Below, piece after piece: positions 9,358-19,303 of a stretch of DNA of 64,000 nucleotides (position 1 is the stretch's first letter; each line of letters opens with the position of its first letter). Origin of the DNA: Cryomorpha ignava (lineage in GTDB: Bacteria > Bacteroidota > Bacteroidia > Flavobacteriales_D > Cryomorphaceae); NCBI RefSeq assembly GCF_010686655.1, contig NZ_JAAGVY010000028.1:1-64000 (forward strand). Direction: 5' to 3'. A program made the position numbers and the translations under genes. The notes under the pieces are model-generated. The model worked only from the letters and a program-made list of their open reading frames with translations, was not told the DNA's origin and searched no databases.

Positions 9358-9550
9358 CGGCAATTCTAACGAGGCATTAAAATACTCGGGAATGGCCGTG
9401 AAAATGGCAGTGGCAATTGCTGCCGGTGTGTTTGGCGGGCAATATCTCGATGAAAAAATGGGCAACGCAAACCCTTGGATGACAATAATCTTGTCGCTAA
9501 TTGGTGTGGCTGTGGCTATCTACTTTGTTATAACTGATACTTCCAAATAG
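9335..9550 (+). CDS. atpZ: AtpZ/AtpI-family ATP synthase accessory protein
   Basis: This 71-residue protein has two membrane helices (about 19-37 and 47-66) separated by a short loop, GQYLDEKMGNANPW, that fits the AtpZ/AtpI family. Members are thought to assist assembly or magnesium/calcium supply of F-type ATPase. It is the first gene of the ATP synthase cluster and overlaps the bactofilin gene. The TAG stop is itself the first bases of a short repeat also found at queA. Confidence 0.85.
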   Translation: MPSQKKDSGNSNEALKYSGMAVKMAVAIAAGVFGGQYLDEKMGNANPWMTIILSLIGVAVAIYFVITDTSK

Positions 9551-9799
9551 TGTCTGTATACCAAGTCCAACAGCTTCGTTATGCCTGGTCTTGAATCTTA
9601 TGATCCAAACGCTGAATGCTATTGACAAACCCTGAATATGAATCTATCCACTACTCATTTGCAACCTTTCAACTTTTGAAGCCCGTGTGGGGCGTAAATC
9701 TTAGCGCCTTTAGACTGGAGGGAGTGTCCGTATGGAGCGGTTAAACAGATTGAGATAGGTAATTCCTTGTAACTAAACTGGCCACCCAAAATCTTCTAA
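9549..9799 (+). repeat. Intergenic region opening with a dispersed-repeat end
   Basis: The 249-base gap after atpZ begins, inside its TAG stop, with AGTGTCTGT and continues with partial similarity (TTCGTTATGC, GTCTTGAA, TATTGACAAA) to the repeat that begins in the queA stop at 55789. The second half shows no gene. I could not define a right end here, so this is probably a degenerate or partial copy. Confidence 0.45.
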
Positions 9800-10192
9800 A
9801 TGAAACAACAAACATCTAAATTTCGCCGCGAGTTTTTAATTGTGGTAATACTATGTTGCCTTGGCGCCTATGCAACGGCTAAGTTTGCGCTGCATCAAGC
9901 CGTACCACTATCTTTCTGGATTATGACGGCGTTTATTAGCATAGCCACATTTTTTATTTTCAAAATCTTAATGGATGCCAATGTAAATAAGCGGCCACCG
10001 GTATTTGTAAATTATTTTTTGGCTGCACTTACAGGCAAATTAATGCTATCGGCAATTCTGCTTTTAGTGGTAGGGTTGGCCGACCGTTCTAATCTTAAAT
10101 TCTCAGCAATAGGCTTCTTTATTGTCTATACACTTCTCACTGTCGTCGAATTAAAAAATTTATTGCCTTTGATTAGAAATTCTGATCGCTGA
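9800..10192 (+). CDS. Four-helix membrane protein of the ATP synthase cluster
   Basis: This 130-residue protein has four predicted membrane helices (about 12-30, 38-57, 68-90 and 100-120) and a basic N-terminus. The position between atpZ and atpB and the four-helix layout suggest an ATP synthase subunit I-like accessory protein, as found in other Bacteroidota clusters. I see no conserved catalytic motif. The functional call rests on context and topology, not on a recognised signature. Confidence 0.65.
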   Translation: MKQQTSKFRREFLIVVILCCLGAYATAKFALHQAVPLSFWIMTAFISIATFFIFKILMDANVNKRPPVFVNYFLAALTGKLMLSAILLLVVGLADRSNLKFSAIGFFIVYTLLTVVELKNLLPLIRNSDR

Positions 10193-10269
10193 TATTCAGT
10201 GTTTTATCCAGTAAATTAGGCAAATAAAAAAAAGGTGATCAATATATTTCATTCTCAATATTAAATATC

Positions 10270-10277
10270 TATTTTTG
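10270..10277 (+). promoter_or_regulatory. Candidate -7 promoter box for the atpB operon
   Basis: TATTTTTG matches TAnnTTTG and lies 44 bases before atpB in a 129-base AT-rich gap. No good -33 TTTG is visible, so this is a candidate internal promoter for atpB-G. Confidence 0.4.
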
Positions 10278-10321
10278 CAGTCCAATTTTCGCGCTCCAAA
10301 ACGTGCGAAAACTAGCGTAGA

Positions 10322-11461
10322 ATGTCAATGACTTTAAAGAAATTAAGCCGCCCGTTTTTCGCCATTGTAACTTTCATGTTATTGGCATCGCAGCCCGTGC
10401 TTTTTGCTCAAGAGCACACAGAGCAACCCGACTCAACACAGCATGAAGTCGAAAAAGAGAAGTTTAATGCCGGTGAGATGATTATCCACCACATTTCCGA
10501 TGCGCATGAAATTCACCTTTTTGGCGATGCAGCCATCTACCTTCCGGTAATACTATATGCAGATAACAGTGTGAAAGTTTTCTCAAGCTCACACTTTTAT
10601 CACAACGAAAAGCATTTTACAAATGCCGAAGGAGAATCTGAGCATTACTATGAGTATAATGGCTTTGTAATGCACCACGAGCATATTTACGCTGCCGCAG
10701 ATGGTGGTATATCGCTTAACGCTGAAACAGGCGAAGTAAATAACGCTTCTGTTCTAGACTTTTCTATTACTAAAACCGTTACCGGAATTTTAATTACCTG
10801 TTTGGTTCTTCTTTTGATATTTGGCACTGTAGCTCGCGGATATAAAAAGCGCAAGGGCAGCGCACCAAAAGGGCTTCAATCGTTTATGGAACCGCTTATT
10901 TTGTTTATTCGAGACGAAGTGGCCATTCCATCTATTGGTGCTAAAAAAGCGGATAGGTATATGCCCTTCTTGCTTTCTACTTTCTTCTTTATTTGGATAG
11001 CAAATATTCTCGGTCTTATTCCATTTATTGGTGGTTTCAACGTTACTGGAACGCTAAGCGTAACACTTGTGCTTGCCGCGATTGTATTTATTATCACTAC
11101 TATTAGTGGGAACAAGCATTATTGGGGTCACATTTTATGGCCTCCAGGTGTTCCTCTTCCTATTAAGTTTATTCTTGTTCCTATTGAGGTCGCCGGACTC
11201 TTCATCAAGCCATTGGTCTTGATGATACGACTCACAGCAAACATTACAGCGGGACACATAATTATATTGGCATTCGTAGCTCTGGTGTTGATTTTTGGAC
11301 AGATGGGCGCCGCTGCTGGTTATGGAGTGGGTGTAGGAAGTATTCTCTTTATGGTATTTATGTTTTTTCTTGAGTTGCTTATTGCATTCTTGCAAGCTTA
11401 TGTGTTCACATTGCTTGCAGCCCTTTATTTTGGCGATGCCACACAGGAAGCTCATCATTAA
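10322..11461 (+). CDS. atpB: F-type ATP synthase subunit a
   Basis: This 379-residue proton-channel subunit of the membrane Fo sector has the essential arginine at R303 in LVLMIRLTANITAGH. The helices preceding and following it match subunit a, with the last at about 340-368. The N-terminus is unusual compared with the E. coli-length form. It has a cleavable-looking signal sequence (about 8-29, ending LFAQ) and a roughly 120-residue periplasmic region rich in histidine and acidic residues before the first membrane helix (about 150-170). Long N-termini of this kind occur in Bacteroidota. ATG codon 3 (10328) is an alternative start. Confidence 0.95.
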   Translation: MSMTLKKLSRPFFAIVTFMLLASQPVLFAQEHTEQPDSTQHEVEKEKFNAGEMIIHHISDAHEIHLFGDAAIYLPVILYADNSVKVFSSSHFYHNEKHFTNAEGESEHYYEYNGFVMHHEHIYAAADGGISLNAETGEVNNASVLDFSITKTVTGILITCLVLLLIFGTVARGYKKRKGSAPKGLQSFMEPLILFIRDEVAIPSIGAKKADRYMPFLLSTFFFIWIANILGLIPFIGGFNVTGTLSVTLVLAAIVFIITTISGNKHYWGHILWPPGVPLPIKFILVPIEVAGLFIKPLVLMIRLTANITAGHIIILAFVALVLIFGQMGAAAGYGVGVGSILFMVFMFFLELLIAFLQAYVFTLLAALYFGDATQEAHH

Positions 11462-11479
11462 TCTAGGCTTTATTAATAA

Positions 11480-11746
<267 letters not shown>

Positions 11747-11828
11747 AACTATGGAAAGGTGAGCTGCGACGGTTGGTCGTAGCCCCTTTCTTTTTTTGAA
11801 AAAAATTGACCATTAAAAAATAAACAAT

Positions 11829-12317
11829 ATGCTTTCAGTTAGTATAGGTACAGTAGTTTGGAGCTCCATAGCATTTTTAATTGTGCTATTTCTTTTGGCT
11901 AAACTGGCTTGGAAACCAATTTTGGCATCGATTAGAGAGCGCGAAGATTCTATTGACGATGCGCTTAAATCTGCCAGCAAAGCCAGAGAAGAAATGGCTA
12001 ATCTTACCAAGAGCAATGAAGCACTTTTAAATGAGGCTAGAGCTGAGCGCGATGGTATGCTCAAAGATGCACGCGGTACGAAAGATCAAATTATTTCTGA
12101 AGCCAAAGACCGCGCTGATGTGGAATACAATAAAATATTGGCTTCTGCTAAAGATGCTATCCGCCAGGAAAAATCTGCGGCAATAGCCGAGATTAAAGAG
12201 CAGGTAGCTACTTTAAGTATTGAAATTGCTGAACGCGTTATTCGTGAAGAGCTGAAAAGCGACGAAAAGCAAAAGCAATTGATTGATAAATATTTGCAAG
12301 AAGCAAAACTGAATTAA
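11829..12317 (+). CDS. atpF: F-type ATP synthase subunit b
   Basis: This 162-residue peripheral-stalk subunit has one N-terminal membrane helix (about 5-27) and a long charged helical stretch that dimerises and reaches up to delta and alpha. It is separated from atpE by 82 bases and followed by atpH after one base, indicating translational coupling. Confidence 0.93.
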   Translation: MLSVSIGTVVWSSIAFLIVLFLLAKLAWKPILASIREREDSIDDALKSASKAREEMANLTKSNEALLNEARAERDGMLKDARGTKDQIISEAKDRADVEYNKILASAKDAIRQEKSAAIAEIKEQVATLSIEIAERVIREELKSDEKQKQLIDKYLQEAKLN

Positions 12318-12318
12318 A

Positions 12319-12870
12319 ATGCAACAAGACTCGCAAGTAGCTATACGATATGCTAAGTCGCTTTTAGACTTTGCGCTAGAGCGCAAAGAACTTGAGGCGG
12401 TGGCTGCGGATATGGCGCTTATTTCACAAACTTGTTCTAATAGCAAAGATCTTCGACAAATGTTGAAGAGTCCGATTATTAAGCCGGAAAAAAAGCTAAC
12501 CGTTATCAAAGAGATTTTTGGTGGTGAAATAGGGAGCGTAACGCTTAACTTTCTTGGTGTAATTGCAGGAAAAAAACGTGAAAACATCCTTCCCGAAATA
12601 GCAAATGCCTTTACAACAGTTTACCGCAAACATCTCGGTATTGTTTCTGCCGAAATAACCAGTGCCGTTGCGCTTTCTGATAACGAGCGCGAAAAAGCAA
12701 TTGCTGTAGTTCAAGGAATGGGCACCGGAAAGGTGAAATTGATCGAAAAAATAGATAAAAATATTATTGGCGGCTTTATCATACGCGTTGACGATAAACA
12801 GTACGACGCATCAGTGGCAAGCCGAATTACAGCGCTTAAGCGCACTTTTTCAAAAAATCATTTACAGTAG
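12319..12870 (+). CDS. atpH: F-type ATP synthase subunit delta
   Basis: This 183-residue soluble subunit links the peripheral stalk to the top of the F1 head. An N-terminal helical domain (about 1-105, beginning VAIRYAKSLLDFA) is followed by the C-terminal segment with the family pattern VDDKQYDASVASRITALKR near 157-175, close to the usual VGDKVIDGSVRGKL motif. It starts one base after atpF stops. Confidence 0.92.
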   Translation: MQQDSQVAIRYAKSLLDFALERKELEAVAADMALISQTCSNSKDLRQMLKSPIIKPEKKLTVIKEIFGGEIGSVTLNFLGVIAGKKRENILPEIANAFTTVYRKHLGIVSAEITSAVALSDNEREKAIAVVQGMGTGKVKLIEKIDKNIIGGFIIRVDDKQYDASVASRITALKRTFSKNHLQ

Positions 12871-12888
12871 AATTTTAAACAGATCATC

Positions 12889-14463
12889 ATGTCTGAAATA
12901 AAACCAGCAGAAGTATCAGCAATCCTAAGAGAACAACTCGCAGGACTTAAATCTCAAGTAGAACTTGAAGAAGTAGGAACCGTTCTTCAGGTAGGAGATG
13001 GTATTGCTCGAATTTACGGATTGTCAAGTGTACAAGCCGGAGAGTTGATAGAGTTTGAATCAGGCCTTAAAGGGATGGTTCTCAACCTTGAACAAGATAA
13101 CGTTGGAGCCGTACTTTTGGGTGCGTCAACAACCATTAAAGAAGGTGATACCGTAAAACGAACCGGCCTTATTATGTCTATAGAGGTAGGCGAAGGAATG
13201 CTCGGACGTGTAGTAGACACTCTGGGTCAACCAATAGATGGTAAAGGTCCGATAGAAGGGAAGCTATACGAAATGCCTATTGAGCGTAAAGCTCCAGGGG
13301 TTATTTTCCGCCAGCCGGTAAACGAGCCTTTGCAAACAGGTATTAAAGCTATCGATGCCATGATTCCGGTAGGCCGTGGTCAGCGTGAGCTTATTATCGG
13401 TGACCGCCAAACCGGTAAAACTACTGTTGCGATTGATACCATTATCAATCAAAAAGAATTTTACGATCGCGGTGAGCCTGTTTTCTGTATTTATGTTGCC
13501 ATTGGTCAAAAAGGATCTACGGTAGCACAAATCGTTAAAACACTTGACGAAAACGGTGCACTTCCATATACTTGTGTCGTTGCATCTAACGCTTCAGACC
13601 CAGCGCCAATGCAATTTCTTGCCCCATTTGCAGGAGCAGCAATCGGTGAATATTTTAGAGATACAGGCCGCCCGGCATTGATCGTTTATGATGACTTATC
13701 AAAACAAGCTGTTGCTTACCGTGAGGTATCTCTTCTTTTAAGAAGGCCTCCGGGGCGTGAAGCTTATCCTGGAGATGTATTCTACCTTCACTCTCGTCTT
13801 CTTGAGCGTGCGGCTAAGGTTATCAACTCTGATGAGATTGCTTCGCAAATGAACGACCTTCCAGAATCACTTCGCGGAGTGGTGAAAGGTGGTGGTTCGC
13901 TAACAGCACTTCCAATTATTGAAACACAAGCGGGTGACGTATCTGCATATATTCCTACCAACGTAATTTCGATTACAGACGGTCAGATATTCCTTGAGTC
14001 AAACCTTTTCCTTGCCGGGGTGCGGCCTGCAATTAACGTTGGTATTTCTGTATCGCGTGTTGGAGGTAATGCTCAGATTAAATCAATGAAGAAAGTAGCT
14101 GGTACGCTAAAACTTGACCAGGCGCAGTACCGTGAGCTTGAAGCTTTCGCGAAATTTGGTTCAGATCTTGACCCTGCTACAATGTCGGTTCTTGGAAAAG
14201 GAGCACGTAACGTAGAAATTTTGAAGCAAGCACAAAACTCTCCAATGCCGGTAGAGGATCAGGTTGCGATAATTTATTTAGGTACAAAAGGCTTGTTGAG
14301 CAAAGTACCGGTAGATAAGATTCGTGAATTTGAAGAAGAATTTCTTGCATTTATGGACACCAAGCACCGCGATGTGCTCGATTCATTGAAAGCAGGTAAA
14401 TTGACCGACGAAATAACAGCTGTACTTGAAAAAGTAGCTTCAGAACTTTCATCAAAATATTAA
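12889..14463 (+). CDS. atpA: F-type ATP synthase subunit alpha
   Basis: This 524-residue regulatory nucleotide-binding subunit of F1 has the Walker A motif GDRQTGKT at 171-178. The [16 protein letters not shown] Walker B region and the SVSRVGG segment with the arginine finger reaching the beta active site are also visible. Length is normal. In this cluster alpha and gamma are neighbours, with no beta gene between or after them. Confidence 0.97.
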   Translation: MSEIKPAEVSAILREQLAGLKSQVELEEVGTVLQVGDGIARIYGLSSVQAGELIEFESGLKGMVLNLEQDNVGAVLLGASTTIKEGDTVKRTGLIMSIEVGEGMLGRVVDTLGQPIDGKGPIEGKLYEMPIERKAPGVIFRQPVNEPLQTGIKAIDAMIPVGRGQRELIIGDRQTGKTTVAIDTIINQKEFYDRGEPVFCIYVAIGQKGSTVAQIVKTLDENGALPYTCVVASNASDPAPMQFLAPFAGAAIGEYFRDTGRPALIVYDDLSKQAVAYREVSLLLRRPPGREAYPGDVFYLHSRLLERAAKVINSDEIASQMNDLPESLRGVVKGGGSLTALPIIETQAGDVSAYIPTNVISITDGQIFLESNLFLAGVRPAINVGISVSRVGGNAQIKSMKKVAGTLKLDQAQYRELEAFAKFGSDLDPATMSVLGKGARNVEILKQAQNSPMPVEDQVAIIYLGTKGLLSKVPVDKIREFEEEFLAFMDTKHRDVLDSLKAGKLTDEITAVLEKVASELSSKY

Positions 14464-14508
14464 TTGATCGCTGAGCCGCCTTTTGGCAGCATAACCGACT
14501 AAGAAAAT

Positions 14509-15384
14509 ATGGCAAATCTAAAGGAAATACGATCCAGAATAACATCGGTAAACTCTACACGACAGATTACCGCTGCTATGAAAATGGTTTCTGCTGCGAA
14601 ACTCAGGAGAGCTCAGGATGCTATTACCCAGATGCGTCCGTATGCTGAGAAATTGCAGGAGATATTGCAAAATCTAAGCAGTGCACTCGACGTGTCAGAA
14701 AATCCGTATGCCGCTCAACGTGAAGTGAAAAGAATACTCATCGTTTCTATTACTTCAAATCGTGGTCTTTGTGGTGCGTTCAATAACAACGTCATTAAGC
14801 AGGCAAAGACTATTATTGCACAAAATCCGGGTGCGCGCATTCAGGTTTTGTCAATTGGTAAAAAGTCTTTTGATGTATTTAAGAAGACTGATTATGCTCC
14901 GGGTGTAGGCTATCCTACCGAAGCGTACAAAATCTATGAGGATTTAAATTTTGCCGATGCTTCTTCTATTGCAGAATGTGTAATGGATAAGTTTGAAGCC
15001 GGTAAATTAGACAAGGTTTACCTGGTTTATAACTCATTCAGAAATGCAGCGATTCAAATATTAGAAACGGAGCAGTTTCTGCCTATAGTTCCGCCAGAAG
15101 CTTCTTCAGAATCAACTTCGCAAATCGACTATATTTTTGAACCAAACAAGGAAGAAATTGTAACAGAATTGATTCCCAAATCGCTAAAAACACAGTTTTA
15201 TAAAGCGATATTAGATTCGAATGCAGGTGAGCACGGTGCGCGTATGACTGCCATGCACAAGGCTACCGATAATGCAACTGATATGCTTAAGGATCTTAAA
15301 CTTACCTATAACAAAGCCCGTCAGGCTTCTATTACCAATGAGATTTTGGAAATTGTTGCAGGTGCAGAAGCATTGAACGGATAA
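14509..15384 (+). CDS. atpG: F-type ATP synthase subunit gamma
   Basis: This 291-residue central rotor shaft has N- and C-terminal coiled-coil helices. The first begins LKEIRSRITSVNSTRQITAAMKMVSAAKLRRA, in line with the family. The Rossmann-like middle contains SNRGLCGAFNNN near 87-98. The conserved end reads ITNEILEIVAGAEAL. It is the last gene of the cluster and is followed by an intrinsic terminator. atpD and atpC are absent here and must lie elsewhere. Confidence 0.95.
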   Translation: MANLKEIRSRITSVNSTRQITAAMKMVSAAKLRRAQDAITQMRPYAEKLQEILQNLSSALDVSENPYAAQREVKRILIVSITSNRGLCGAFNNNVIKQAKTIIAQNPGARIQVLSIGKKSFDVFKKTDYAPGVGYPTEAYKIYEDLNFADASSIAECVMDKFEAGKLDKVYLVYNSFRNAAIQILETEQFLPIVPPEASSESTSQIDYIFEPNKEEIVTELIPKSLKTQFYKAILDSNAGEHGARMTAMHKATDNATDMLKDLKLTYNKARQASITNEILEIVAGAEALNG

Positions 15385-15403
15385 GAGAATAAAATTTCTA
15401 TCG

Positions 15404-15437
15404 AAAAAGCCTTGCGAAGATTCGCAAGGCTTTTTTT
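15404..15437 (+). terminator. Rho-independent terminator of the ATP synthase operon
   Basis: The perfect 10-bp stem GCCTTGCGAA/TTCGCAAGGC (15409-15418 and 15421-15430) is preceded by five A and followed by seven T. It starts about 20 bases after the atpG stop. The A-run and T-run make it potentially bidirectional. Confidence 0.9.
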
Positions 15438-15525
15438 ATGGGTTCGTATCCGCGAGCTGTTCTGAAAATAGAATTTTATTTCAGTGTTTTTTCTGATCTT
15501 GTCTAATCTTATCCATCCCCCATTA

Positions 15526-15879
15526 ATGCCAAAAACTGGATATACCTATGTATTAAGCAACAAGAACAGAACGGTTCTTTATGTTGGTGTAACGAGCAGA
15601 ATTCGACTTAGAATGCTACAGCATAAAAGCGGTCATGGTTGTGTTTTTTCTTCGCGGTACAACGTGTACGACCTAATGTATTTTGAGACAATTCCGATTA
15701 TTGTAAATGCCATTAAGCGCGAAAAGCAACTTAAAAACTGGCATAAAGAGTGGAAATGGAATTTTATTAAAGAGAATAATCCAGATTTGATCGATCTGGC
15801 CTGCGAATGTTTACCGATGAGGAAATACTGGAGTATAAGAAGAAGAAGATGGATAAGGAGAAAGGGAAGAAGTGATTAG
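15526..15879 (+). CDS. GIY-YIG domain nuclease-like protein, probably frameshifted at the 3' end
   Basis: This 117-residue single-domain GIY-YIG protein has the YTYVL...LYVGV core at its start. A conserved arginine-rich helix (RIRLRMLQHK) and AIKREKQLKNWHKEWKWNFI complete the compact domain. The cellular role of such small proteins is unclear. The last 25 residues are an arginine-rich tail (RRRRWIRRKGR) unlike the domain. From 15807 another frame encodes an acidic, lysine-rich tail, MFTDEEILEYKKKK..., with its own stop at 15873-15875, which looks more natural. A one-base indel between about 15790 and 15810 is suspected. A GTG start at 15484 is possible but less likely. Confidence 0.75.
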   Translation: MPKTGYTYVLSNKNRTVLYVGVTSRIRLRMLQHKSGHGCVFSSRYNVYDLMYFETIPIIVNAIKREKQLKNWHKEWKWNFIKENNPDLIDLACECLPMRKYWSIRRRRWIRRKGRSD

Positions 15880-15979
15880 ACCCAGGCACAATGAACAGAC
15901 TCTGATTAGACCCAAGCACAGTGAACAGACTCTGAAACAAGTTCAGAGTGACGTTGGTTAACGAGTGACGTTGGTTAAC
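15874..15979 (+). repeat. Two adjacent tandem duplications (30-bp and 17-bp units)
   Basis: Positions 15874-15903 and 15904-15933 are two 30-base copies differing at two positions. Positions 15946-15962 and 15963-15979 are two identical 17-base copies (GAGTGACGTTGGTTAAC). Both arrays lie at the 3' side of the GIY-YIG gene, and the first copy includes its alternative stop. They look like recent local slippage or duplication. Confidence 0.8.
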
Positions 15980-16015
15980 GACTCACGCCAAGGTGACGTA
16001 TGGATGAAAAAAAGC

Positions 16016-17356
16016 CTACGGCTTCAAGTCAAATGTCTCCAAAAACTTGGTAGTAAAATCTCCTTTTTTAAACTTCTCGTCTTCAAATAAACGAATGTGG
16101 AACGGTATGGTGGTTTTAACCCCATCAATAATGTATTCGCTCAAAGCGCGATACATCTTTTTGATTGCCTCTTCACGAGTTTGGGCTCTTACGATGAGTT
16201 TAGAGATCATTGAGTCGTAATTTGGCGGAATGGTATAGTCGGCGTAAACGTGAGTGTCTATGCGCACACCATGGCCTCCGGGAGCGTGATAAACTGTAAT
16301 TTTCCCAGGACTTGGTCTGAAGTTATTGAATGGATCTTCAGCGTTTATTCGGCACTGGATAGCGTGCATTTGAGGTTCGTAATTTATACCGCTTATTGGA
16401 ATCCCGGCGGCAATCTTAATTTGCTCCTTTACAAGGTCAAAATTAATTACTTCTTCGGTAATGGTATGCTCTACCTGTATACGGGTATTCATTTCCATAA
16501 AATAGAAGTTTCGGTGTTTGTCAACCAAAAATTCTACTGTTCCTACTCCTTCATAATTTACGGCAGCGGCAGCTTTTATAGCCGCCTCGCCCATCTTTTT
16601 GCGAAGGGCCTTAGTCATAAATGGACTCGGCGTTTCTTCAACAAGCTTTTGGTGGCGACGCTGAATAGAGCAGTCGCGCTCGCTCATATGGCAAAATGTA
16701 CCAAACTGATCGCCGGCAACCTGAATCTCTATGTGGCGTGGCTCTTCAATAAACTTCTCCATATAAACACCATCGTTTCCGAAGGCAGCTTGCGCTTCGC
16801 GCTGGATGGCGGACAGAGCATTTTCAATATCTTCTTCTTTCCAAACTACGCGCATCCCTTTACCACCACCACCGGCAGTAGCTTTCATCATTACCGGAAG
16901 GCCAACTTCTCTTGACATTTTAATGGCATGTTTGCCGTCTTTTAGCAATCCTGCCGAACCGGGAACACAAGGCACACCGGCAGCAAGCATAGTTTCTTTG
17001 GCCGTCGCCTTATCTCCCATTCCTTCAATTTGATCAGGCAGGGCACCAATAAATTTGATTCCATTCTCAGCACAGATTCTGGAAAACTTAGCGTTTTCTG
17101 ACAAGAATCCGTATCCCGGATGTATTGCATCTGCATTAGTGATTTCTGCGGCCGCAATAATATTTGGAATGCGTAAATAAGACTCCGAACTGGGAGGAGG
17201 GCCAATACAAACGGCTTCATCTGCAAAACGAACCGGCAGACTTTCTGCATCGGCAGTGCTATATACGGCAACGGTTTTAATGCCCATTTCCTTGCAGGTT
17301 CTAATAATCCGCAAAGCTATTTCACCGCGATTGGCTATAAGTATTTTCTTAAACAT
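16016..17356 (-). CDS. accC: Biotin carboxylase subunit of acetyl-CoA carboxylase
   Basis: This 446-residue ATP-grasp enzyme carboxylates biotin on BCCP, the first half-reaction of fatty-acid synthesis. It has the N-terminal [14 protein letters not shown] fold, the glycine-rich ATP lid [14 protein letters not shown] near 157-170, [15 protein letters not shown] near 293-307 with the catalytic Glu and Arg, and a C-terminal domain. Length matches bacterial AccC. accB lies 36 bases upstream. Confidence 0.97.
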   Translation of the reverse strand: MFKKILIANRGEIALRIIRTCKEMGIKTVAVYSTADAESLPVRFADEAVCIGPPPSSESYLRIPNIIAAAEITNADAIHPGYGFLSENAKFSRICAENGIKFIGALPDQIEGMGDKATAKETMLAAGVPCVPGSAGLLKDGKHAIKMSREVGLPVMMKATAGGGGKGMRVVWKEEDIENALSAIQREAQAAFGNDGVYMEKFIEEPRHIEIQVAGDQFGTFCHMSERDCSIQRRHQKLVEETPSPFMTKALRKKMGEAAIKAAAAVNYEGVGTVEFLVDKHRNFYFMEMNTRIQVEHTITEEVINFDLVKEQIKIAAGIPISGINYEPQMHAIQCRINAEDPFNNFRPSPGKITVYHAPGGHGVRIDTHVYADYTIPPNYDSMISKLIVRAQTREEAIKKMYRALSEYIIDGVKTTIPFHIRLFEDEKFKKGDFTTKFLETFDLKP

Positions 17357-17392
17357 AAGAAGAGGCGTCAGGTTTCAAAAAAGATAGAAAAC

Positions 17393-17911
17393 TTAAGAAG
17401 GATCTACCAAAAATAATGGCTGGTCGTATTCAACCGGCGATGCATCTTCGGCGAGCACTTTAACGATTTTTCCGCTTATTTCGGCTTCTATTTCGTTAAA
17501 GAGTTTCATCGCTTCAATGATGCAAATCACCTTTCCTTCTTTAATATCGTCTCCTACCGAAAGGAAAGGATCTTTATCAGGCCCAGGCGAACGATAGAAG
17601 GTACCAATCATCGGAGATTTTACCGTGATGTACTTTGATTCATCCTCTGCTTTTTGGTCTTTGGTTGGCTCAGCAGCTGAAGGTGCTTGTTGCTGCATTT
17701 GCTGTACCGGTTGCATTTGCTGTGGCATCATCTGCGGCATCATTTGCATGGGCTGCTGTAGGTATGCTTCCTGCTGTTGCTGCGATCCTTTCTTTTTCTT
17801 ATCAGATTCGCTTTTAATGGTGATCTTAAAGTTTGCTTGTTCTATTTCCACTTCGGTTACACCAGAGCGGGCTACAAACTTTATCAAATCCTGTATCTCA
17901 GTTAATTTCAT
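17393..17911 (-). CDS. accB: Biotin carboxyl carrier protein of acetyl-CoA carboxylase
   Basis: This 172-residue carrier swings carboxybiotin between AccC and the carboxyltransferase. The C-terminal biotinyl domain (about 95-170) has the EAMKLFNEIEAE motif with biotinylated K136. The flexible linker (about 45-76) is very rich in Gln, Met and Pro (runs such as MQMMPQMMPQQMQPVQQMQQQ) instead of the common Ala-Pro linker. fabH lies 48 bases upstream on the same strand. Confidence 0.96.
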   Translation of the reverse strand: MKLTEIQDLIKFVARSGVTEVEIEQANFKITIKSESDKKKKGSQQQQEAYLQQPMQMMPQMMPQQMQPVQQMQQQAPSAAEPTKDQKAEDESKYITVKSPMIGTFYRSPGPDKDPFLSVGDDIKEGKVICIIEAMKLFNEIEAEISGKIVKVLAEDASPVEYDQPLFLVDPS

Positions 17912-17959
17912 AATTGGTGAGTTGGATAAATGCGGGCGTTAAATATAAAAATGTTTGGG

Positions 17960-18958
17960 CTATTTGGTATCATATGCCCATTTTAAATAAATGGAACCCC
18001 AGGTAAAACCGCCACCAAAAGCCGCGAGAATAATGTTGTCGCCTTTTTTTAGCTTGTTTTCCCATTCCCATAAGCAAAGGGGAATTGTTCCATTCGTTGT
18101 ATTTCCAAATTTGTGAATATTAATCATCACCTTAGATGGGTCAAGCCCCATTCTATTAGCGGTAGCATCGATAATGCGTAAATTAGCCTGATGAGGTACC
18201 AGCCATGCTACATCTTCGCCGGTAAGATTGTTTTTCTCGAGAATTTCTGCAGAAACATCGGCCATTTTGCTCACCGCAAATTTAAATACGGTTCGGCCCT
18301 CCTGAAAAATATAATGATCTTTGTTTTCTACTGTTTTTACAGTGGCGGGATTGAGCGATCCACCTGCTTTCTGGTGCAAATAATCTCTTCCGCTTCCATC
18401 GGTGTGCAATATGGAATCTTGAATTCCCATTCCTTCCTCATTTGGCTCAAGAAGCACTGCTCCGGCACCATCTCCAAAAATTATGCAAGTACTTCTATCG
18501 GTATAATCAACGATAGAGCTCATTTTATCTGCACCTACAACAATAATTTTCTTGTATTTGCCAGTTTCAATAAATTGGCTTGCGGTTGTAAGGGCGTATA
18601 AAAATCCGCTACACGCTGCCATAATATCGTATGACCACGCGTCTTTTATTCCGCATTTATGCGAAATTAAATTTGCGGTAGAAGGAAATAGATGATCTGG
18701 AGTAGCCGTAGCACAAATCACCATATCAATTTCTTCTGGCCCGATACCCCGTTTTTTCAGTAAGCCTTTTACGGCTTCGGCTCCCATATCGCTGCTCGCT
18801 TTTGTGGGATCCTTTAAAATTCTTCTCTCCTGGATTCCGGTACGCGCTCTGATCCACTCATCGTTGGTATCAACGATTTTTTCTAAATCGGCATTTGTGA
18901 GTTTATCGTCCGGCACGTAACCATTTACCGCTGTAATTGCTGCCCGTAATTTGGTCAT
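17960..18958 (-). CDS. fabH: 3-oxoacyl-ACP synthase III (KAS III)
   Basis: This 332-residue thiolase-fold enzyme condenses an acyl-CoA primer with malonyl-ACP to start fatty-acid synthesis. The catalytic triad is in place: C116 in AACSGF, H256 in PHQAN and N286 in GNTTNGT. It lies between rpmF and accB on the same strand, but a terminator hairpin after rpmF suggests it has its own promoter in the 138-base gap. A TAACTTAG sequence there resembles a -7 box. Confidence 0.97.
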   Translation of the reverse strand: MTKLRAAITAVNGYVPDDKLTNADLEKIVDTNDEWIRARTGIQERRILKDPTKASSDMGAEAVKGLLKKRGIGPEEIDMVICATATPDHLFPSTANLISHKCGIKDAWSYDIMAACSGFLYALTTASQFIETGKYKKIIVVGADKMSSIVDYTDRSTCIIFGDGAGAVLLEPNEEGMGIQDSILHTDGSGRDYLHQKAGGSLNPATVKTVENKDHYIFQEGRTVFKFAVSKMADVSAEILEKNNLTGEDVAWLVPHQANLRIIDATANRMGLDPSKVMINIHKFGNTTNGTIPLCLWEWENKLKKGDNIILAAFGGGFTWGSIYLKWAYDTK

Positions 18959-19048
18959 TTAGTATGCAGTTTATCTGAAAAATTGGATGTGATTAAGGCG
19001 CTAAGTTAGAAAACTTATTGCACGCAAGACACTTCGGCGTGTGCGCAC

Positions 19049-19075
19049 AAAAAAAATCAGCCATTTAGGCTGATT
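19049..19075 (-). terminator. Intrinsic terminator after rpmF
   Basis: On the minus strand an 8-bp stem (AATCAGCC/GGCTGATT, plus coordinates 19055-19062 and 19068-19075, loop of five) is followed by a run of eight T. It lies about 20 bases past the rpmF stop, separating the rpmF transcript from fabH. Confidence 0.8.
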
Positions 19076-19096
19076 CTAAATTGCTTTAAGAATTTC

Positions 19097-19288
19097 TTAT
19101 TCGGCGGCGGTAGGATCCATTACGACCTTACCTTTATAATAAAGTTTTCCTTCATACCAGTGCGCTCTGTGGTACTGATGTACTTCGCCGGTAGTAGAGT
19201 CCGTAGCAAGAGTAGGCCCACTGGTTTTGTAATGTGTGCGGCGTTTATCTCTTCTTGTTTTGGATATTTTTCGCTTAGGATGTGCCAT
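19097..19288 (-). CDS. rpmF: Large ribosomal subunit protein bL32
   Basis: This 63-residue basic protein begins [21 protein letters not shown], the hallmark of bL32. It lacks the zinc-ribbon cysteines seen in some forms, so it is of the cysteine-free type. It follows the DUF177 gene by 15 bases, a pairing conserved across many bacteria. Confidence 0.97.
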   Translation of the reverse strand: MAHPKRKISKTRRDKRRTHYKTSGPTLATDSTTGEVHQYHRAHWYEGKLYYKGKVVMDPTAAE

Positions 19289-19303
19289 TATATATGTTTT
19301 ATG

